Program-made: the position numbers and the translations under genes
Shown here: piece after piece, positions 1 through 9,541 of the stretch
Numbering within the stretch: position 1 is the first letter of the stretch
Layout of the letters: the number at the start of each line of letters is the position of its first letter
NCBI RefSeq assembly: GCF_011516835.1
Contig: NZ_WOTB01000025.1
Location: 1-56,252 of the forward strand
Reading direction: 5' to 3'
DNA length: 56,252 bases
From: Acetobacter musti
GTDB taxonomy: Bacteria; Pseudomonadota; Alphaproteobacteria; Acetobacterales; Acetobacteraceae
The notes under the pieces: model-generated
The model's database searches: none
Told to the model about the DNA's origin: nothing
What the model saw: only the letters and a program-made list of their open reading frames with translations

Positions 1-1
1 C

Positions 2-232
2 GCCGGCCCCGGAACAACCCGGCAGTTCTGGCGCATGCTGCTGGACTGCGCCCTGCATAACCCGAAAGCACTGCCCTACGTCGTCATGACAAGCGCACTG
101 TATCTGCATCTCGGCCCGTTCGCCCGACAGGTCATCGGCGAGATCGATAAGGAGATTGGGGACATCGATCACGGGCGCTGGCATGCTCCTCCCCTTTTGC
201 AACCCGCTGAAGTTGAACTCCTGCCCGCCTGA
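2..232 (+). CDS. C-terminal end of a radical SAM protein (DUF4070-like), partial
   Basis: An open frame enters from the left edge and stops at 230-232; 76 codons are visible. The residues TRQFWRMLLDCALHNP followed by a VVMTSALYLHLGPFAR stretch look like the tail of B12-binding radical SAM enzymes with a C-terminal DUF4070 domain, a family common in Acetobacteraceae. The cobalamin and iron-sulfur domains would lie outside the window, so the substrate cannot be inferred. The internal ATG at 35 is not a credible start because the similarity begins before it. The match is from memory of the family, so confidence is moderate. Confidence 0.5.
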   Translation, partial: AGPGTTRQFWRMLLDCALHNPKALPYVVMTSALYLHLGPFARQVIGEIDKEIGDIDHGRWHAPPLLQPAEVELLPA

Positions 233-1160
233 ACAAATGCCACAGCGCTGCATGATGAAACGGTCTACAGGCAATTCGCTGACTTCCTTCCCGCAGGCCC
301 TTTCAGGATAATGGTCCGCGCGGCATCGGAAGTCTGCGATCACAACATGTCGGGCATAAGGTGAAACGTGACTGTTCCGACAATTGAATCATGGTCGCGT
401 GGACCTTGCGGTAAATTAAACTGACCCGCGGCCATCCGGTCTTCACAACAGGCAAATTTCTCTTCCTGCCTTCCGGAGGTACTGTGATACGCATCACAAA
501 CGATGAACTTACAGCAGCGATTGCAATGAGAGGGCCAGCCATCAGCACACGAACATTCAGTCATCCAAACATACCATAAAGACCAGGTTTCAGAATATGC
601 AGCATGATTTCATTCGCTGCCCGTGTCGCAACAATCTCTTCTTTCCGAAGGCCAGGACGAAAACAGGAGCGGTTGAAAACCAGTTCCGCCGCACCGGAAA
701 CCGGCTCCTGCTCCGATTGCCAGTAGGGAAAAGCGCCTCCCTTCGGCAAGTGCCGCGGATTCCTGCTTCTTTCGCATGAACAGCAGAGGAAGATTCCCCA
801 TAAGGAACAATGCAGGGCAGATGATCCAGATAAAACGGATCCATTCTCGCCGGTAACCAGGCCCCAGAGCAAAATGGATTAACGTCCTGGTCGTGACGAT
901 GGTGTTTTTGCGAAGCGTTCGGGATTGCAAGCAATGAATATAATATAGTTCTCGATATCCTGTCATTTTCATGTTAAAATATCCCAACAAATAAAAAACA
1001 AAAACATTCATGGAATATATATTAATATTGGGAATATTTTATAACCATCATACTGGACAGAAAATATTAATTTGGAGAAACTTTTGCCATAAGAAATCGG
1101 CTGCCGACCCAGAATGCACCGCATTACGCTGTCCGCGTGGCTGCTTCCAGAGTATAACAG
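233..1160. other. Long gap with no recognisable gene
   Basis: About 930 bp separate the radical SAM tail from the efflux permease. Several short minus-strand frames exist (for example 610-1011) but they overlap each other, lack clear ribosome binding sites and show no familiar motif. The last 200 bp are strongly AT-rich and probably hold the permease promoter. The gap may also be where an adaptor gene for the efflux pump was lost. Confidence 0.5.
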
Positions 1161-4100
1161 ATGTTTCTGACGTCTATATTCGTTCGTCGTCCCGTGGCGA
1201 CTACATTACTCTGCATAGCCTGCATTCTGTGTGGTATTTCCGGATATATTACACTGCCCGTTGCCGATCTGCCTAATATTGATTTCCCCGTCATTCAGGT
1301 CCAGGCACAGCAGCCTGGTGGGACCGCAGAGCAGATCGCCAGCTCCATAGCCGAACCACTGGAACGGCATCTGGGCAGCATTGCCGACGTAACGGAAATG
1401 ACGTCACAATCCAGTCAGGGTCAGTTGCGCATAACCCTGCAATTTGCCCTGTCACGGGACATCAATGGCGCCGCACGCGACGTACAGGCGGCGATTCAGG
1501 CGGCGCGGGCTGATCTTCCGACCACCCTCCGACAGAATCCAGGCTACTCTAAGGCCAATCCCAACGGACCGCCCTCCCTAATTCTCGCGCTGACATCGGA
1601 TACCTACACTCTGCCGCAACTCTACGACCAGGCATCCAATCTCATCCTCCCACGCCTGGCGCAGGTGAAAGGCGTCGGTCAGGTGCAGGTCAGTGGCAGC
1701 GCTCTTCCTGCAGTGCGCGTCGAGATGAATCCATTGCCATTATATAAATTCGGCATCGGGTTTGAAGACATCCGTGCAGCGCTCGCCTCCGCCAATGCCC
1801 ATACCCCCAAAGGTTTCATCGACCAGGGCGGAAGACGCTTCACACTGGAAACGAACGACCAGGCCCGGGCCGCGCAAGCCTATCGCGACCTGGTCGTCGC
1901 CTGGCGAAATGACCGCCCGGTAAGGCTGACAGACGTTGCAGAGGTGAAAGATAGCGTCGAAGACATTCGCAATGCCGGGTATTTCAATCGTAAGCCCGCT
2001 ATTGTCGTGCAGGTCTTTATGCAGGCCGGAGCAAATATTGTACAAGCCCTCGATCAGATCAACACCACGATCCCGTATCTTCAGGCGACTGTTCCGCCGG
2101 CCATCGATCTGCAGACGGTCATGGACCGCTCCCTGACAATCCGTGCCTCGCTTGCCGACACCCGCCTGACACTTGTCCTTTCCGTCGCACTTGTCGTGCT
2201 GACGGTCCTGTTGTTTCTCGGAACGCTACGCGCAACGCTCATCCCGGCGATCGTCATCCCTGCGTCGATCATGGGCACGCTGGGCGTGATCAGCGTGCTG
2301 GGCTACTCACTCGACAACATGTCGCTGATGGCTCTGACCATCGCGACCGGTTTCGTGGTCGATGACGCCATCGTGGTCATGGAAAACATCAATCGTCATA
2401 TTGAAGACGGTATTCATCCGTTCAGGGCTGCGATTCTGGGCTCTGGCGAAGTGGCATTCACCGTCCTGTCCATCACGCTTTCACTGATCGCCGTCTTTCT
2501 GCCGATCCTCCTGATGGACGGCATAGCCGGGCGCCTGTTTCACGAATTTGCAATGACCGTTTCCGTAACCCTGTTCGTTTCCCTCATATTATCTCTCAGT
2601 CTCACGCCAATGCTGTGTGCCCGGATCATGCGCGCCGGCCCACAGACACCACAGGGCTGGATCGCAGCGTGTCTGGAGCGAACCCATGACATGACATTGC
2701 GTGCTTATGCCCGCAGCCTTGATCAGGCCATGCGTCACAAACGCATCATGTTGCTCACGTTGCCTGCAACGGTCATCCTGACAATTATCGTCTATGCACA
2801 GATGCCCCAAAGCCTCTTTCCGGACGAAGACACGGGTATGCTGCTTGGTCGCGTGATGGGAGATCAGGCCATCTCGTTCCAGGCCATGACGCGCAGGATG
2901 GACGAGGCACAGGCCGCCCTTCTGGCCGACCCCGATGTCGCTGCCGTGGCCGGCTTTCTGGGTGGGCGCGGCTCATCAAACCAGGGAAACATCTTCATTC
3001 GCCTGACAGACAAGACCCGCCGCCCCTATCCGCCATCGACAACCATTGCCCATCTCAACCGGCGTCTGTCATTCATGACGGGCGCACGCTTCTTCGCGAT
3101 CCAGCGCGGCGCCATTCGCATCGGCGCGCGTCCCAGCAATGCAGCCTATCAGTACACACTCCAGGGCGACAATCCAACGGAACTCTATGACTGGACACAG
3201 CGGCTGACCACGGCTCTCGCCCACCAGCCGGCCCTCATGGATGTATCGTCCGACGTCCTTCTGGGCGGGCAATCCGTGAATGTCGCCATTGACCGGAATA
3301 CAACGGCAAGAATGCAGCTGACACCGCAACTTATCTCCAACATGCTCTTCGACGCATATGGACAACGGGCGGCGTCCATCATCTACAACCGCCTGAACCA
3401 GTATCGGGTGGTCATGGAAGTCGCCCCCCGTTTCTGGCAGGATTCTTCTTCGCTGCGGCAGGCCTGGATCAGTGTATCCGGTGGCAGTCCTCATGGCGGC
3501 ACGCAATCCAATACCGTACGTGTGCGCACGCCTGCCGCAACGACACGCACGACAGCTCAAAGCACTCAATCCTTCCGCAACCAGATCGCCAACACACTTG
3601 CCGGTGGCCGTGCCGCCTCGACGGGGTCCGCTGTATCAACAGGCACAGAAACGATGGTGCCGTTGACATTTGTCACTCGCACCACGACTGGCCTGACACC
3701 GCTTGCCATCAACCATCAGGGGCAGGCTGTCGCGACGACCATTTCCTTCAACCTGCCGACAGGCGTACCACTGGGTCGGGCCATGCAGGTTGTGGAAGAG
3801 CAGGTTCTCGCACTGCATCTGCCCCCTTCAGTCCACGGCGCTTTCGTGGGGAATGCAGCCCAGCTCCAGAACTCTTCCGGCAGTGAAATCCTCCTGATCG
3901 CTGCGGCACTGGCGACCGTCTATATGGTGCTCGGCATCCTGTACGAGAGCTACGTCCATCCGCTGACAATCCTGTCAACCCTTCCCTCCGCCGGTGTCGG
4001 GGCTCTCCTGGCACTGTGGGCTTTCGGGGAGGTTTTTTCCCTGATGGCGATGATCGGCGTGATTCTCCTGATCGGAATTGTAAAAAAGAACGCCATCATG

Positions 4101-4430
4101 CTGGTGGATTTTGCCCTCGCAGCCGAACGCGAACGCGGCCTCTCCCCGGAACAGGCCATACGCGACGCCTGCCTGCTGCGCTTCCGACCCATCATGATGA
4201 CGACATTTGCGGCCGCGCTCGGTGCCTTACCCCTCATCCTGGGTCACGGTTATGGTGCGGAACTCCGACGCCCGCTTGGCATCGCAATCGTGGGCGGTCT
4301 CGCTGTGAGCCAGTTGCTCACGCTCTATACCACGCCCGTCGTCTATCTCTGGCTGGACAGGTTGACACTCTGCCTGCGGCCTGCCCGTCGGGTCAGAAAA
4401 TTATCGTATCAGACTGAGTCAATTCATTAA
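1161..4430 (+). CDS. RND-family efflux permease (MdtB/MdtC/MuxC-like)
   Basis: Encodes an inner-membrane proton/drug antiporter of the hydrophobe/amphiphile efflux RND family, 1089 residues, the usual size. The N-terminus (FVRRPVATTLLCIACILCG) is the first membrane helix, followed by the DLPNIDFPVIQV motif that starts the porter domain. A membrane segment with the paired aspartates of the proton relay is visible at D401-D402 (GFVVDDAIVVMEN). A second membrane block near the C-terminus holds GIVKKNAIMLVDFAL. Such permeases work with a periplasmic adaptor and an outer-membrane channel, but neither gene is next to it. The two-component system starting 330 bp downstream may regulate it. Substrate unknown. 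Family call secure; MdtC-like subgroup is inference from N-terminal sequence. Confidence 0.9.
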   Translation: MFLTSIFVRRPVATTLLCIACILCGISGYITLPVADLPNIDFPVIQVQAQQPGGTAEQIASSIAEPLERHLGSIADVTEMTSQSSQGQLRITLQFALSRDINGAARDVQAAIQAARADLPTTLRQNPGYSKANPNGPPSLILALTSDTYTLPQLYDQASNLILPRLAQVKGVGQVQVSGSALPAVRVEMNPLPLYKFGIGFEDIRAALASANAHTPKGFIDQGGRRFTLETNDQARAAQAYRDLVVAWRNDRPVRLTDVAEVKDSVEDIRNAGYFNRKPAIVVQVFMQAGANIVQALDQINTTIPYLQATVPPAIDLQTVMDRSLTIRASLADTRLTLVLSVALVVLTVLLFLGTLRATLIPAIVIPASIMGTLGVISVLGYSLDNMSLMALTIATGFVVDDAIVVMENINRHIEDGIHPFRAAILGSGEVAFTVLSITLSLIAVFLPILLMDGIAGRLFHEFAMTVSVTLFVSLILSLSLTPMLCARIMRAGPQTPQGWIAACLERTHDMTLRAYARSLDQAMRHKRIMLLTLPATVILTIIVYAQMPQSLFPDEDTGMLLGRVMGDQAISFQAMTRRMDEAQAALLADPDVAAVAGFLGGRGSSNQGNIFIRLTDKTRRPYPPSTTIAHLNRRLSFMTGARFFAIQRGAIRIGARPSNAAYQYTLQGDNPTELYDWTQRLTTALAHQPALMDVSSDVLLGGQSVNVAIDRNTTARMQLTPQLISNMLFDAYGQRAASIIYNRLNQYRVVMEVAPRFWQDSSSLRQAWISVSGGSPHGGTQSNTVRVRTPAATTRTTAQSTQSFRNQIANTLAGGRAASTGSAVSTGTETMVPLTFVTRTTTGLTPLAINHQGQAVATTISFNLPTGVPLGRAMQVVEEQVLALHLPPSVHGAFVGNAAQLQNSSGSEILLIAAALATVYMVLGILYESYVHPLTILSTLPSAGVGALLALWAFGEVFSLMAMIGVILLIGIVKKNAIMLVDFALAAERERGLSPEQAIRDACLLRFRPIMMTTFAAALGALPLILGHGYGAELRRPLGIAIVGGLAVSQLLTLYTTPVVYLWLDRLTLCLRPARRVRKLSYQTESIH

Positions 4431-4759
4431 TAGCACAAGAAAATTACACCTGCATAATGCCATAACGAACCACAAGAAGAGCAAAAATAAGTAAAGAAAA
4501 AACAACCGAGAAAAGGAGTGCCAAAAAATACATGCCTGTTTCTCCGTACGATAACCTGTTTTTCCACCTCTTTTTTCCCGGTGGTTTTCTTTCATCAAAT
4601 TAACAATTGCCAATCAACGCCCGTTCATTCCCGTCTCCCGTGCTTTATTTCCGCGATTCTGCCAGGATGCCGGTCCGGCCCGCCCGATTCAGCCATTCGC
4701 CCGGACCGGAGGGTCACAGCACCGGACCGATCGCCAACCTCTATGAGCGCCTTGCCACC

Positions 4760-5461
4760 ATGAACCCGATGATACGACCTCGTCTGCTTCTGGTCGAAGA
4801 CGATTCTGAGACCGCAGATTACGTGCAGGAAGGCCTGGGAGAGAACGGCATCAATGTTGTCGCTGTCACGAATGGATCTGACGGACTGATGCGGGCTCTT
4901 TCGGAACCATGGGACATTGTTATCATTGACCGGATGCTACCTGGACTGGACGGACTGACAATTCTGACGCGCATGCGTACGGCCGATGTCATGACGCCCG
5001 TGCTCTTCCTGACGACAATGGATGGTGTACCCAGCCGCGTAAATGGCCTCAGGCACGGCGCTGATGATTATATGATCAAGCCATTTGCACTTCGGGAGCT
5101 TGTTGCGCGCGTGCAGGTGCTCCTTCGCCGGTCCGGGCCACTTCAGCATACGACAGTATTGCGCGTAGAGGATGTCGAGCTTGACCTGCTGACCCGCACG
5201 GTCACGCGCAGTGGAGAAAAGATATTCCTCCAGCCGCAGGAGATGAAACTTCTCGAATATTTCATGCGCAATCCCGGAACGGTGGTTTCACGCCAGATGC
5301 TCCTGAAGGATGTCTGGCATATGGAATTTCCCGTCCGCACAAACATCGTTGAAACCCACCTCTCCCGATTGCGGGAAAAACTGGGACGAAACGAAAGGCC
5401 CCTGATCCGTACCGTCAGGGGCGCCGGTTATGTCATGGGTGAGATAGGCCTTGACTTATAA
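4760..5461 (+). CDS. OmpR-family response regulator
   Basis: Two-domain response regulator of 233 residues. The receiver domain (about 9-120) has the acidic pocket D14-D15, the phosphoacceptor D57 in IIDRMLPGLDGL, and the conserved K107 in YMIKPF. The C-terminal winged-helix domain ends with the RTVRGAGYVMG signature of OmpR/PhoB proteins. An upstream in-frame ATG at 4607 would add 51 unstructured residues before the receiver domain, so the ATG at 4760 is preferred; ATG 4769 is also possible. It overlaps the kinase gene by 11 bp, so the two are translationally coupled partners. The likely regulon includes the neighbouring RND permease, but that is inference from proximity. Confidence 0.9.
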   Translation: MNPMIRPRLLLVEDDSETADYVQEGLGENGINVVAVTNGSDGLMRALSEPWDIVIIDRMLPGLDGLTILTRMRTADVMTPVLFLTTMDGVPSRVNGLRHGADDYMIKPFALRELVARVQVLLRRSGPLQHTTVLRVEDVELDLLTRTVTRSGEKIFLQPQEMKLLEYFMRNPGTVVSRQMLLKDVWHMEFPVRTNIVETHLSRLREKLGRNERPLIRTVRGAGYVMGEIGLDL

Positions 5462-6836
5462 GCAATGGATTCCTGCCACCAGACGACTTGCAGGAACGTC
5501 CTCTTTCCGGATTGTCACCGGTTTTATCGTCTTGTTCCTGTTCTCTGGCATCATCATCGCTATCCTGACTGGTTTCCATAATCAGAATCTATTCGAAGAC
5601 CAGCTTCGTCAGTCCGTTATCAATGAAGGGGAAGAAACGACAGCTGCGGCCGGGCAACCGGACGTCAGTCATTTCCTGCCGATCGTGAAAGCCCTTGTTC
5701 GGAATGAGCCCGGTTTTTTTTACCTTTTGCAGAATAAGAATGAAGATGTTGTAGCGGGCAACATGCTTCACCTGCGACCGGTGCCTGGTCCGAGATGGCT
5801 GTCATGGGCTCACCGCCTTCCCCGTGCCCAGCATCCAACCATAGTTTATGGTCAGGGATATCTGCTTTCTGACGGTGGCTATTATTTTGTCGGAATTGAT
5901 GCGTCCCAGTTGCAACGACTACGTCGCGATTTATGGCGTACAGCTGCATGGAGTTCTCTTGGGTTTGCGATCCTGGGCCTGATCGGCGGAATGTTACTCA
6001 GTGGCGCTGTGCTGAAACGGATTGAGACAATCAGCATGACTGCCCGCAGCATCATGCGTGGCAATTTTGCACGCCGCATACCATTAAGAGGAACGGATGA
6101 CGAATTCGACCATCTGTCGCAAAGCCTCAACGCGATGCTGGATCAGAATGAAATCCTGATCGCCAGCCTGCAGCAGGTCTCGAATGATATCGCCCATGAC
6201 ATGCGCAGTCCTCTGTCCCGCCTGCGGCACAGGCTGGAAAGAGCAAGAGAGCGTGACACCACAGTCGAGGCACTGAAAGATAATATCGATCTCTCAATAG
6301 ACGAACTTGACTGTGCACTAGAGATTTTTACTTCGCTCCTCAATCTGGCGCAAATCGAAGCCGGAACACAGAGAGACGAAATCGTCTTCGTTGACCTCGC
6401 TGCCCTGGCGCGGGACATAACGGAGGCTTATCTTCCTGTTCTGGACGACCGGCAGCAGATTCTCCAGATTCATCTGCCGGCTGAAGCCATGGTAGCAGGC
6501 CAGCCTGTCCTTCTGCGACAGGTGCTGGTCAATCTTCTGGAAAATGCAAGCCATCATACACCGCCCGGCAGCACGATCACAGTCGATATCTCAGTCGCTG
6601 ACCGACATGTGTATCTTGTGATTTCCGATAACGGTAATGGCATTCCCGACACTGATCTTGAACGTGTGTTTGATCGCTTCGTAAGGCTTGAACACAGCCG
6701 GTCAGCGACAGGAAACGGACTGGGACTGAGTATGGTCCGCGCCATCGTTCGCCGGCATGCCGGCACCGTCAGGCTAACCGACAATAAACCGGGTCTCCGC
6801 TGCGTCATCGAGTTTCCGTTCGCGAGCGGATTATGA
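5451..6836 (+). CDS. Sensor histidine kinase, HAMP and HisKA/HATPase type
   Basis: Membrane histidine kinase of 461 residues paired with the upstream OmpR-type regulator. The sequence shows one membrane helix at about 20-41, a periplasmic sensor region to about 160, a second helix at about 165-187, a HAMP linker, and a dimerisation/phosphoacceptor helix with H249 in NDIAHDMRSPLSRL. The ATPase domain follows with an N box (LLENASHHTPPG), a G1 box (ISDNGNGIPD) and a G2 box (GNGLGLSMV). The start is a TTG at 5451 preceded by GAGATAGG inside the end of the regulator gene. The signal sensed cannot be told from the sequence. The IS3-family element begins 46 bp beyond the stop. Confidence 0.9.
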   Translation: MTYKQWIPATRRLAGTSSFRIVTGFIVLFLFSGIIIAILTGFHNQNLFEDQLRQSVINEGEETTAAAGQPDVSHFLPIVKALVRNEPGFFYLLQNKNEDVVAGNMLHLRPVPGPRWLSWAHRLPRAQHPTIVYGQGYLLSDGGYYFVGIDASQLQRLRRDLWRTAAWSSLGFAILGLIGGMLLSGAVLKRIETISMTARSIMRGNFARRIPLRGTDDEFDHLSQSLNAMLDQNEILIASLQQVSNDIAHDMRSPLSRLRHRLERARERDTTVEALKDNIDLSIDELDCALEIFTSLLNLAQIEAGTQRDEIVFVDLAALARDITEAYLPVLDDRQQILQIHLPAEAMVAGQPVLLRQVLVNLLENASHHTPPGSTITVDISVADRHVYLVISDNGNGIPDTDLERVFDRFVRLEHSRSATGNGLGLSMVRAIVRRHAGTVRLTDNKPGLRCVIEFPFASGL

Positions 6837-6941
6837 GGGTTATGCAATCTTTCCAGCTGACCAGACGCGCGGTGAATTCATTGAGGTGGTCCCGTCCGTT
6901 CGGACAGTTTTGCGGGCTTGATAAGCTATACCCGGTTGTTG

Positions 6942-7820
6942 TTATGCCGCCCTTCTGACGGCGTTGCTGTTGGCCATCTGGTCCGGGGTTAACCCCGGAC
7001 CAGATGGCGTCGGCACGTTATGATACGCCTCATCGGGCGTTCGTCCAGCCAGCGCCGTATGCGGACGCCTTTCGTTATAATGGGCGATCCATCTGCCGAG
7101 CCCGGCCCTCAGCTCTGATCCGGTCTCGAACGCGTACAGGTAGACGCATTCGTATTTCAGCGACCGCCACAGGCGCTCGATGAACACGTTGTCCAGCCAG
7201 CGACCGCGCCCATCCATGCTGATGCGGATCTGACGCTCTTCCAGTATCCCGCTGAAACGGGGTGTCGTAAATTGCGACCCCTGGTCAGTATTGAAAATGT
7301 CCGGGGCGCCATAGCGCATGAGGGCATCCTGTAGCGCCTCGATACAGAACTCCACGTCCATCGTGTTCGACAGACGCCAGGACAGGACCTTGCGCGTGAA
7401 CCAGTCCATGATCGCCACGAGATAGAGAAATCCCCGTTTCATGGGAATATATGTGATATCGGAACACCAGACCTGGTCAGGCCGATTGATGACCAGATTC
7501 CGCAGAAGATATGGATATTTCCGATGCTCCGGATGGGGCACGGTCGTGCGCGGCTTCTGGTAGATCGCCCGCAGGCCCATGATCGCCATGAGCCGCCGGA
7601 CCCGCTTGCGGCCCACTTCATGTCCCTGGCGGCGCAGATGCCATGTCATCTGCCGTGAGCCATAATACGGCGTTTCCAGGAACTGGGCGTCGATCAGCCG
7701 CATCAGCTCCAGATTGGCTTCGCTCTGTGGCACAGGCCGATAGTAGACGCCCGACCGGTTGAGTTGCAGCAGCGTGCATTGCCGGATTATCGGCAGGCAT
7801 GCTCTCTTCGGGTCAATCAT
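6942..7820 (-). CDS. IS3-family transposase OrfB (integrase core)
   Basis: Catalytic half of the IS3 transposase, 292 residues. An HTH_21-like N-terminal region (SGVYYRPVPQSEANLELMRLIDAQF) precedes a DDE integrase core: the first aspartate in VWCSDITYIPMKRGFLYLVAIMDWFTRKVL, the second in FNTDQGSQFTTPRF, and the glutamate in DNVFIERLWRSLKYE, followed by HYNERRPHTALAGRTPDEAY. It starts with an ATG that overlaps the orfA stop by 4 bp in another frame, as usual for IS3 elements, which often also make a fused OrfAB by frameshifting. It belongs to the element at 6883-8193. Confidence 0.93.
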   Translation of the reverse strand: MIDPKRACLPIIRQCTLLQLNRSGVYYRPVPQSEANLELMRLIDAQFLETPYYGSRQMTWHLRRQGHEVGRKRVRRLMAIMGLRAIYQKPRTTVPHPEHRKYPYLLRNLVINRPDQVWCSDITYIPMKRGFLYLVAIMDWFTRKVLSWRLSNTMDVEFCIEALQDALMRYGAPDIFNTDQGSQFTTPRFSGILEERQIRISMDGRGRWLDNVFIERLWRSLKYECVYLYAFETGSELRAGLGRWIAHYNERRPHTALAGRTPDEAYHNVPTPSGPGLTPDQMANSNAVRRAA

Positions 7821-8128
7821 ATGCCGCCTCTGATCACGCCCAACCGAGCAGAGGCATCCCGCAAAAAATCCCGTTCCACCAGCAACTGGCCGATCTTGGC
7901 GTGCAGTTTCTCTACATCAGCAGGGCTGACTGAAGGTTCCGTTACTGACTTACCAGAAAAAAGGCTTGCCATGCCTTCGATCGCCTGGCGCTTCCATTGG
8001 GCGATCATCGTCTGATGCACGCCATGTTTCGAAGCCAGTTCCGCCAGCGTCAGTTCCCCACGGATCGCCTCCAGCGCAACCCGTGACTTGAACTCTGCCG
8101 CATACCGTTTCCGCGTAACCTTGCCCAT
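7817..8128 (-). CDS. IS3-family transposase OrfA (helix-turn-helix)
   Basis: Small DNA-binding half of the transposase, 103 residues. RKRYAAEFKSRVALEAIRGE followed by LAELASKHGVHQTMIAQWK is the typical helix-turn-helix of IS3 OrfA proteins that recognises the inverted repeats. The C-terminal part (VEKLHAKIGQLLVERDFLRDA) is a leucine-zipper-like coiled coil used for multimerisation. It overlaps orfB by ATGA. Confidence 0.93.
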   Translation of the reverse strand: MGKVTRKRYAAEFKSRVALEAIRGELTLAELASKHGVHQTMIAQWKRQAIEGMASLFSGKSVTEPSVSPADVEKLHAKIGQLLVERDFLRDASARLGVIRGGI

Positions 8129-8321
8129 AAACCCCGTCCTCGTTCAGGCCAGATGATAGCTTATCGCCCTGTCCGAAAAATGGGGACCACCTCTCATTGT
8201 CATTGTTCGCAAACAGTTAGCGTGAAGCAACATGATCGTAACCAAGTGGGGTCAGAGACGGCGATCACGTCTTTCCGGCGCAGCCGCTGTCTGCCCTTGA
8301 TCGGCAGCACTGCCAGCAGCA

Positions 8322-8390
8322 AGTGTCAATCACCGTCAGGCTCCGGAATTTCGGCTCGCTGCCAACTTGGTCATGTACGAAATCCGGGCA
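8322..8390 (-). pseudogene. Remnant of an IS3-type transposase core
   Basis: About 23 codons (PDFVHDQVGSEPKFRSLTVID) match the first-aspartate region of IS3/IS481 integrase cores, in which DFVHDQLA and KFR.LTVID are common. The frame continues into unrelated sequence on both sides and no other part of a transposase is visible. It is an old fragment next to the younger IS, showing that the site before the arsenic operon has been hit repeatedly. Confidence 0.45.
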
Positions 8391-8474
8391 TCGCACTCGC
8401 GTGCCGGAATGCATCGCACTTCGCATTACAAGGCATGGATATGCTGATGCCTTCAAGGTTTTGACCGGCAAGCC

Positions 8475-9533
8475 TCATGACTTCGACAGAACAAGCCAGG
8501 CCGCCAGTTGCCTGACCATGGATCGCGCGACACGGCCTGCCCCCAGCAGGGTGGCGCATGCGGGGCCGCACCAGGAACCATAACCCAGCAGCCAGAGACG
8601 TGGCTCCCTGACGGCCTGCTGCCCGTTAACACGGATCAAGCCGTCCGGCTCGATCACGTCGAGTGATGCAAATACACCGAGCGCGGGTCGGAAGCCGGTA
8701 CACCAGATGATCCTATCGATGGCTTCTTCCCGCCCGTCGGGCCAGACGACGCCCGTCGCCGTCACACGTCCAAACGGGCGCACCGCGTGGAGCACGCCTC
8801 GCTCCCTGGCGGCGCGCACAGGTGGGACCATGACGATATCGCCAAAGCCGCTGGTGGGCATGGCCGACGGGCCGCCGAGAACGCGAGCGGTCGCCCGCTC
8901 GAACAGGACCCGTCCGTCCACGTCATCGGGCAGAAAGATGGGATCATGCAGCGTGACCCATGTTGCCTGAGCGACAAGCGACAGCTCCGCCATAATCTGT
9001 GCCCCGGAGTTGCCCCCACCCACCACCAGTACACGTCGGCCGGCAAAGGGCGCGGCATTCCGGTAATGGCTGGAATGGAGTTGCGTCCCGCCGAAGAGGT
9101 CACGCCCCGCGACATCGGGAACAAAGGGGGCTGACCACGTACCGGTCGCCCCGATAACCGCACGGCCAAGAAAATCACCCGCGCTGGTTCTGACAGTCAG
9201 AAGTTTTCCGTTCGCGCGCTCCACACACTCGACCATGACCGGACGGCGGATCGGCGGCGCATAGCGCGCCTCGTAGCGGTGCAGATAGTCCAACACCTCG
9301 TCACGGGTCGGATAGCCGCCATCCGGCGTGTCTGGCATCGGCCAGCCGGGCAGCGAACTGTAGGACGCGGGTGAAAACAGATGCAGGGAGTCCCAGCCAT
9401 GCACCCATGCACCACCCGCCTGCGTCCCGTTATCAAGAATGACGTAACGCAGTCCGGTCCGTCGTAGAAAATACGACGCGGCGAGGGCCGCCTGACCGCC
9501 TCCCACGATCACAACATCGAACTGTTCCGCCAT
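8475..9533 (-). CDS. arsO: ArsO-type flavin-dependent monooxygenase of the arsenic operon
   Basis: Predicted NAD(P)H- and FAD-dependent monooxygenase, 352 residues. The FAD-binding Rossmann motif is at the N-terminus (VVIVGGGQAALAASYFLRR), the second dinucleotide site is in RVLVVGGGNSGAQI, and an ATG-type motif (IGATGTWSAP) lies between them. The ATG at 9533 is chosen because the FAD fold begins directly after it; a GTG at 9545 is in frame. It is the last gene of arsRCBHO, 8 bp after arsH. ArsO proteins are associated with arsenic operons, but their exact substrate is less settled than for ArsB or ArsC. The symbol rests on context as much as sequence. Confidence 0.8.
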   Translation of the reverse strand: MAEQFDVVIVGGGQAALAASYFLRRTGLRYVILDNGTQAGGAWVHGWDSLHLFSPASYSSLPGWPMPDTPDGGYPTRDEVLDYLHRYEARYAPPIRRPVMVECVERANGKLLTVRTSAGDFLGRAVIGATGTWSAPFVPDVAGRDLFGGTQLHSSHYRNAAPFAGRRVLVVGGGNSGAQIMAELSLVAQATWVTLHDPIFLPDDVDGRVLFERATARVLGGPSAMPTSGFGDIVMVPPVRAARERGVLHAVRPFGRVTATGVVWPDGREEAIDRIIWCTGFRPALGVFASLDVIEPDGLIRVNGQQAVREPRLWLLGYGSWCGPACATLLGAGRVARSMVRQLAAWLVLSKS

Positions 9534-9541
9534 TGCCCGGC

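Larger units (their letters stand above)
6883..8193 (-). mobile_element. Complete IS3-family insertion sequence with 5-bp target duplication
   Basis: A 1311-bp element read on the minus strand carries orfA and orfB. Its ends are inverted copies of GAGGTGGTCCC (6883-6893 and 8183-8193) with a further shared CGGACAG and GATAAGCTAT block inside each end. The flanking bases TCATT occur on both sides (6878-6882 and 8194-8198), a 5-bp direct repeat of the kind made on insertion. Intact ends, intact genes and an exact duplication suggest a recent and still functional insertion. It landed between the histidine kinase gene and an older transposase remnant, apparently without breaking a gene. Confidence 0.88.

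Noticed and set aside
610..1011. Minus-strand frame of 133 codons before the efflux permease
   Set aside because: Overlaps two other equally good frames, runs into AT-rich promoter-like sequence and shows no motif.
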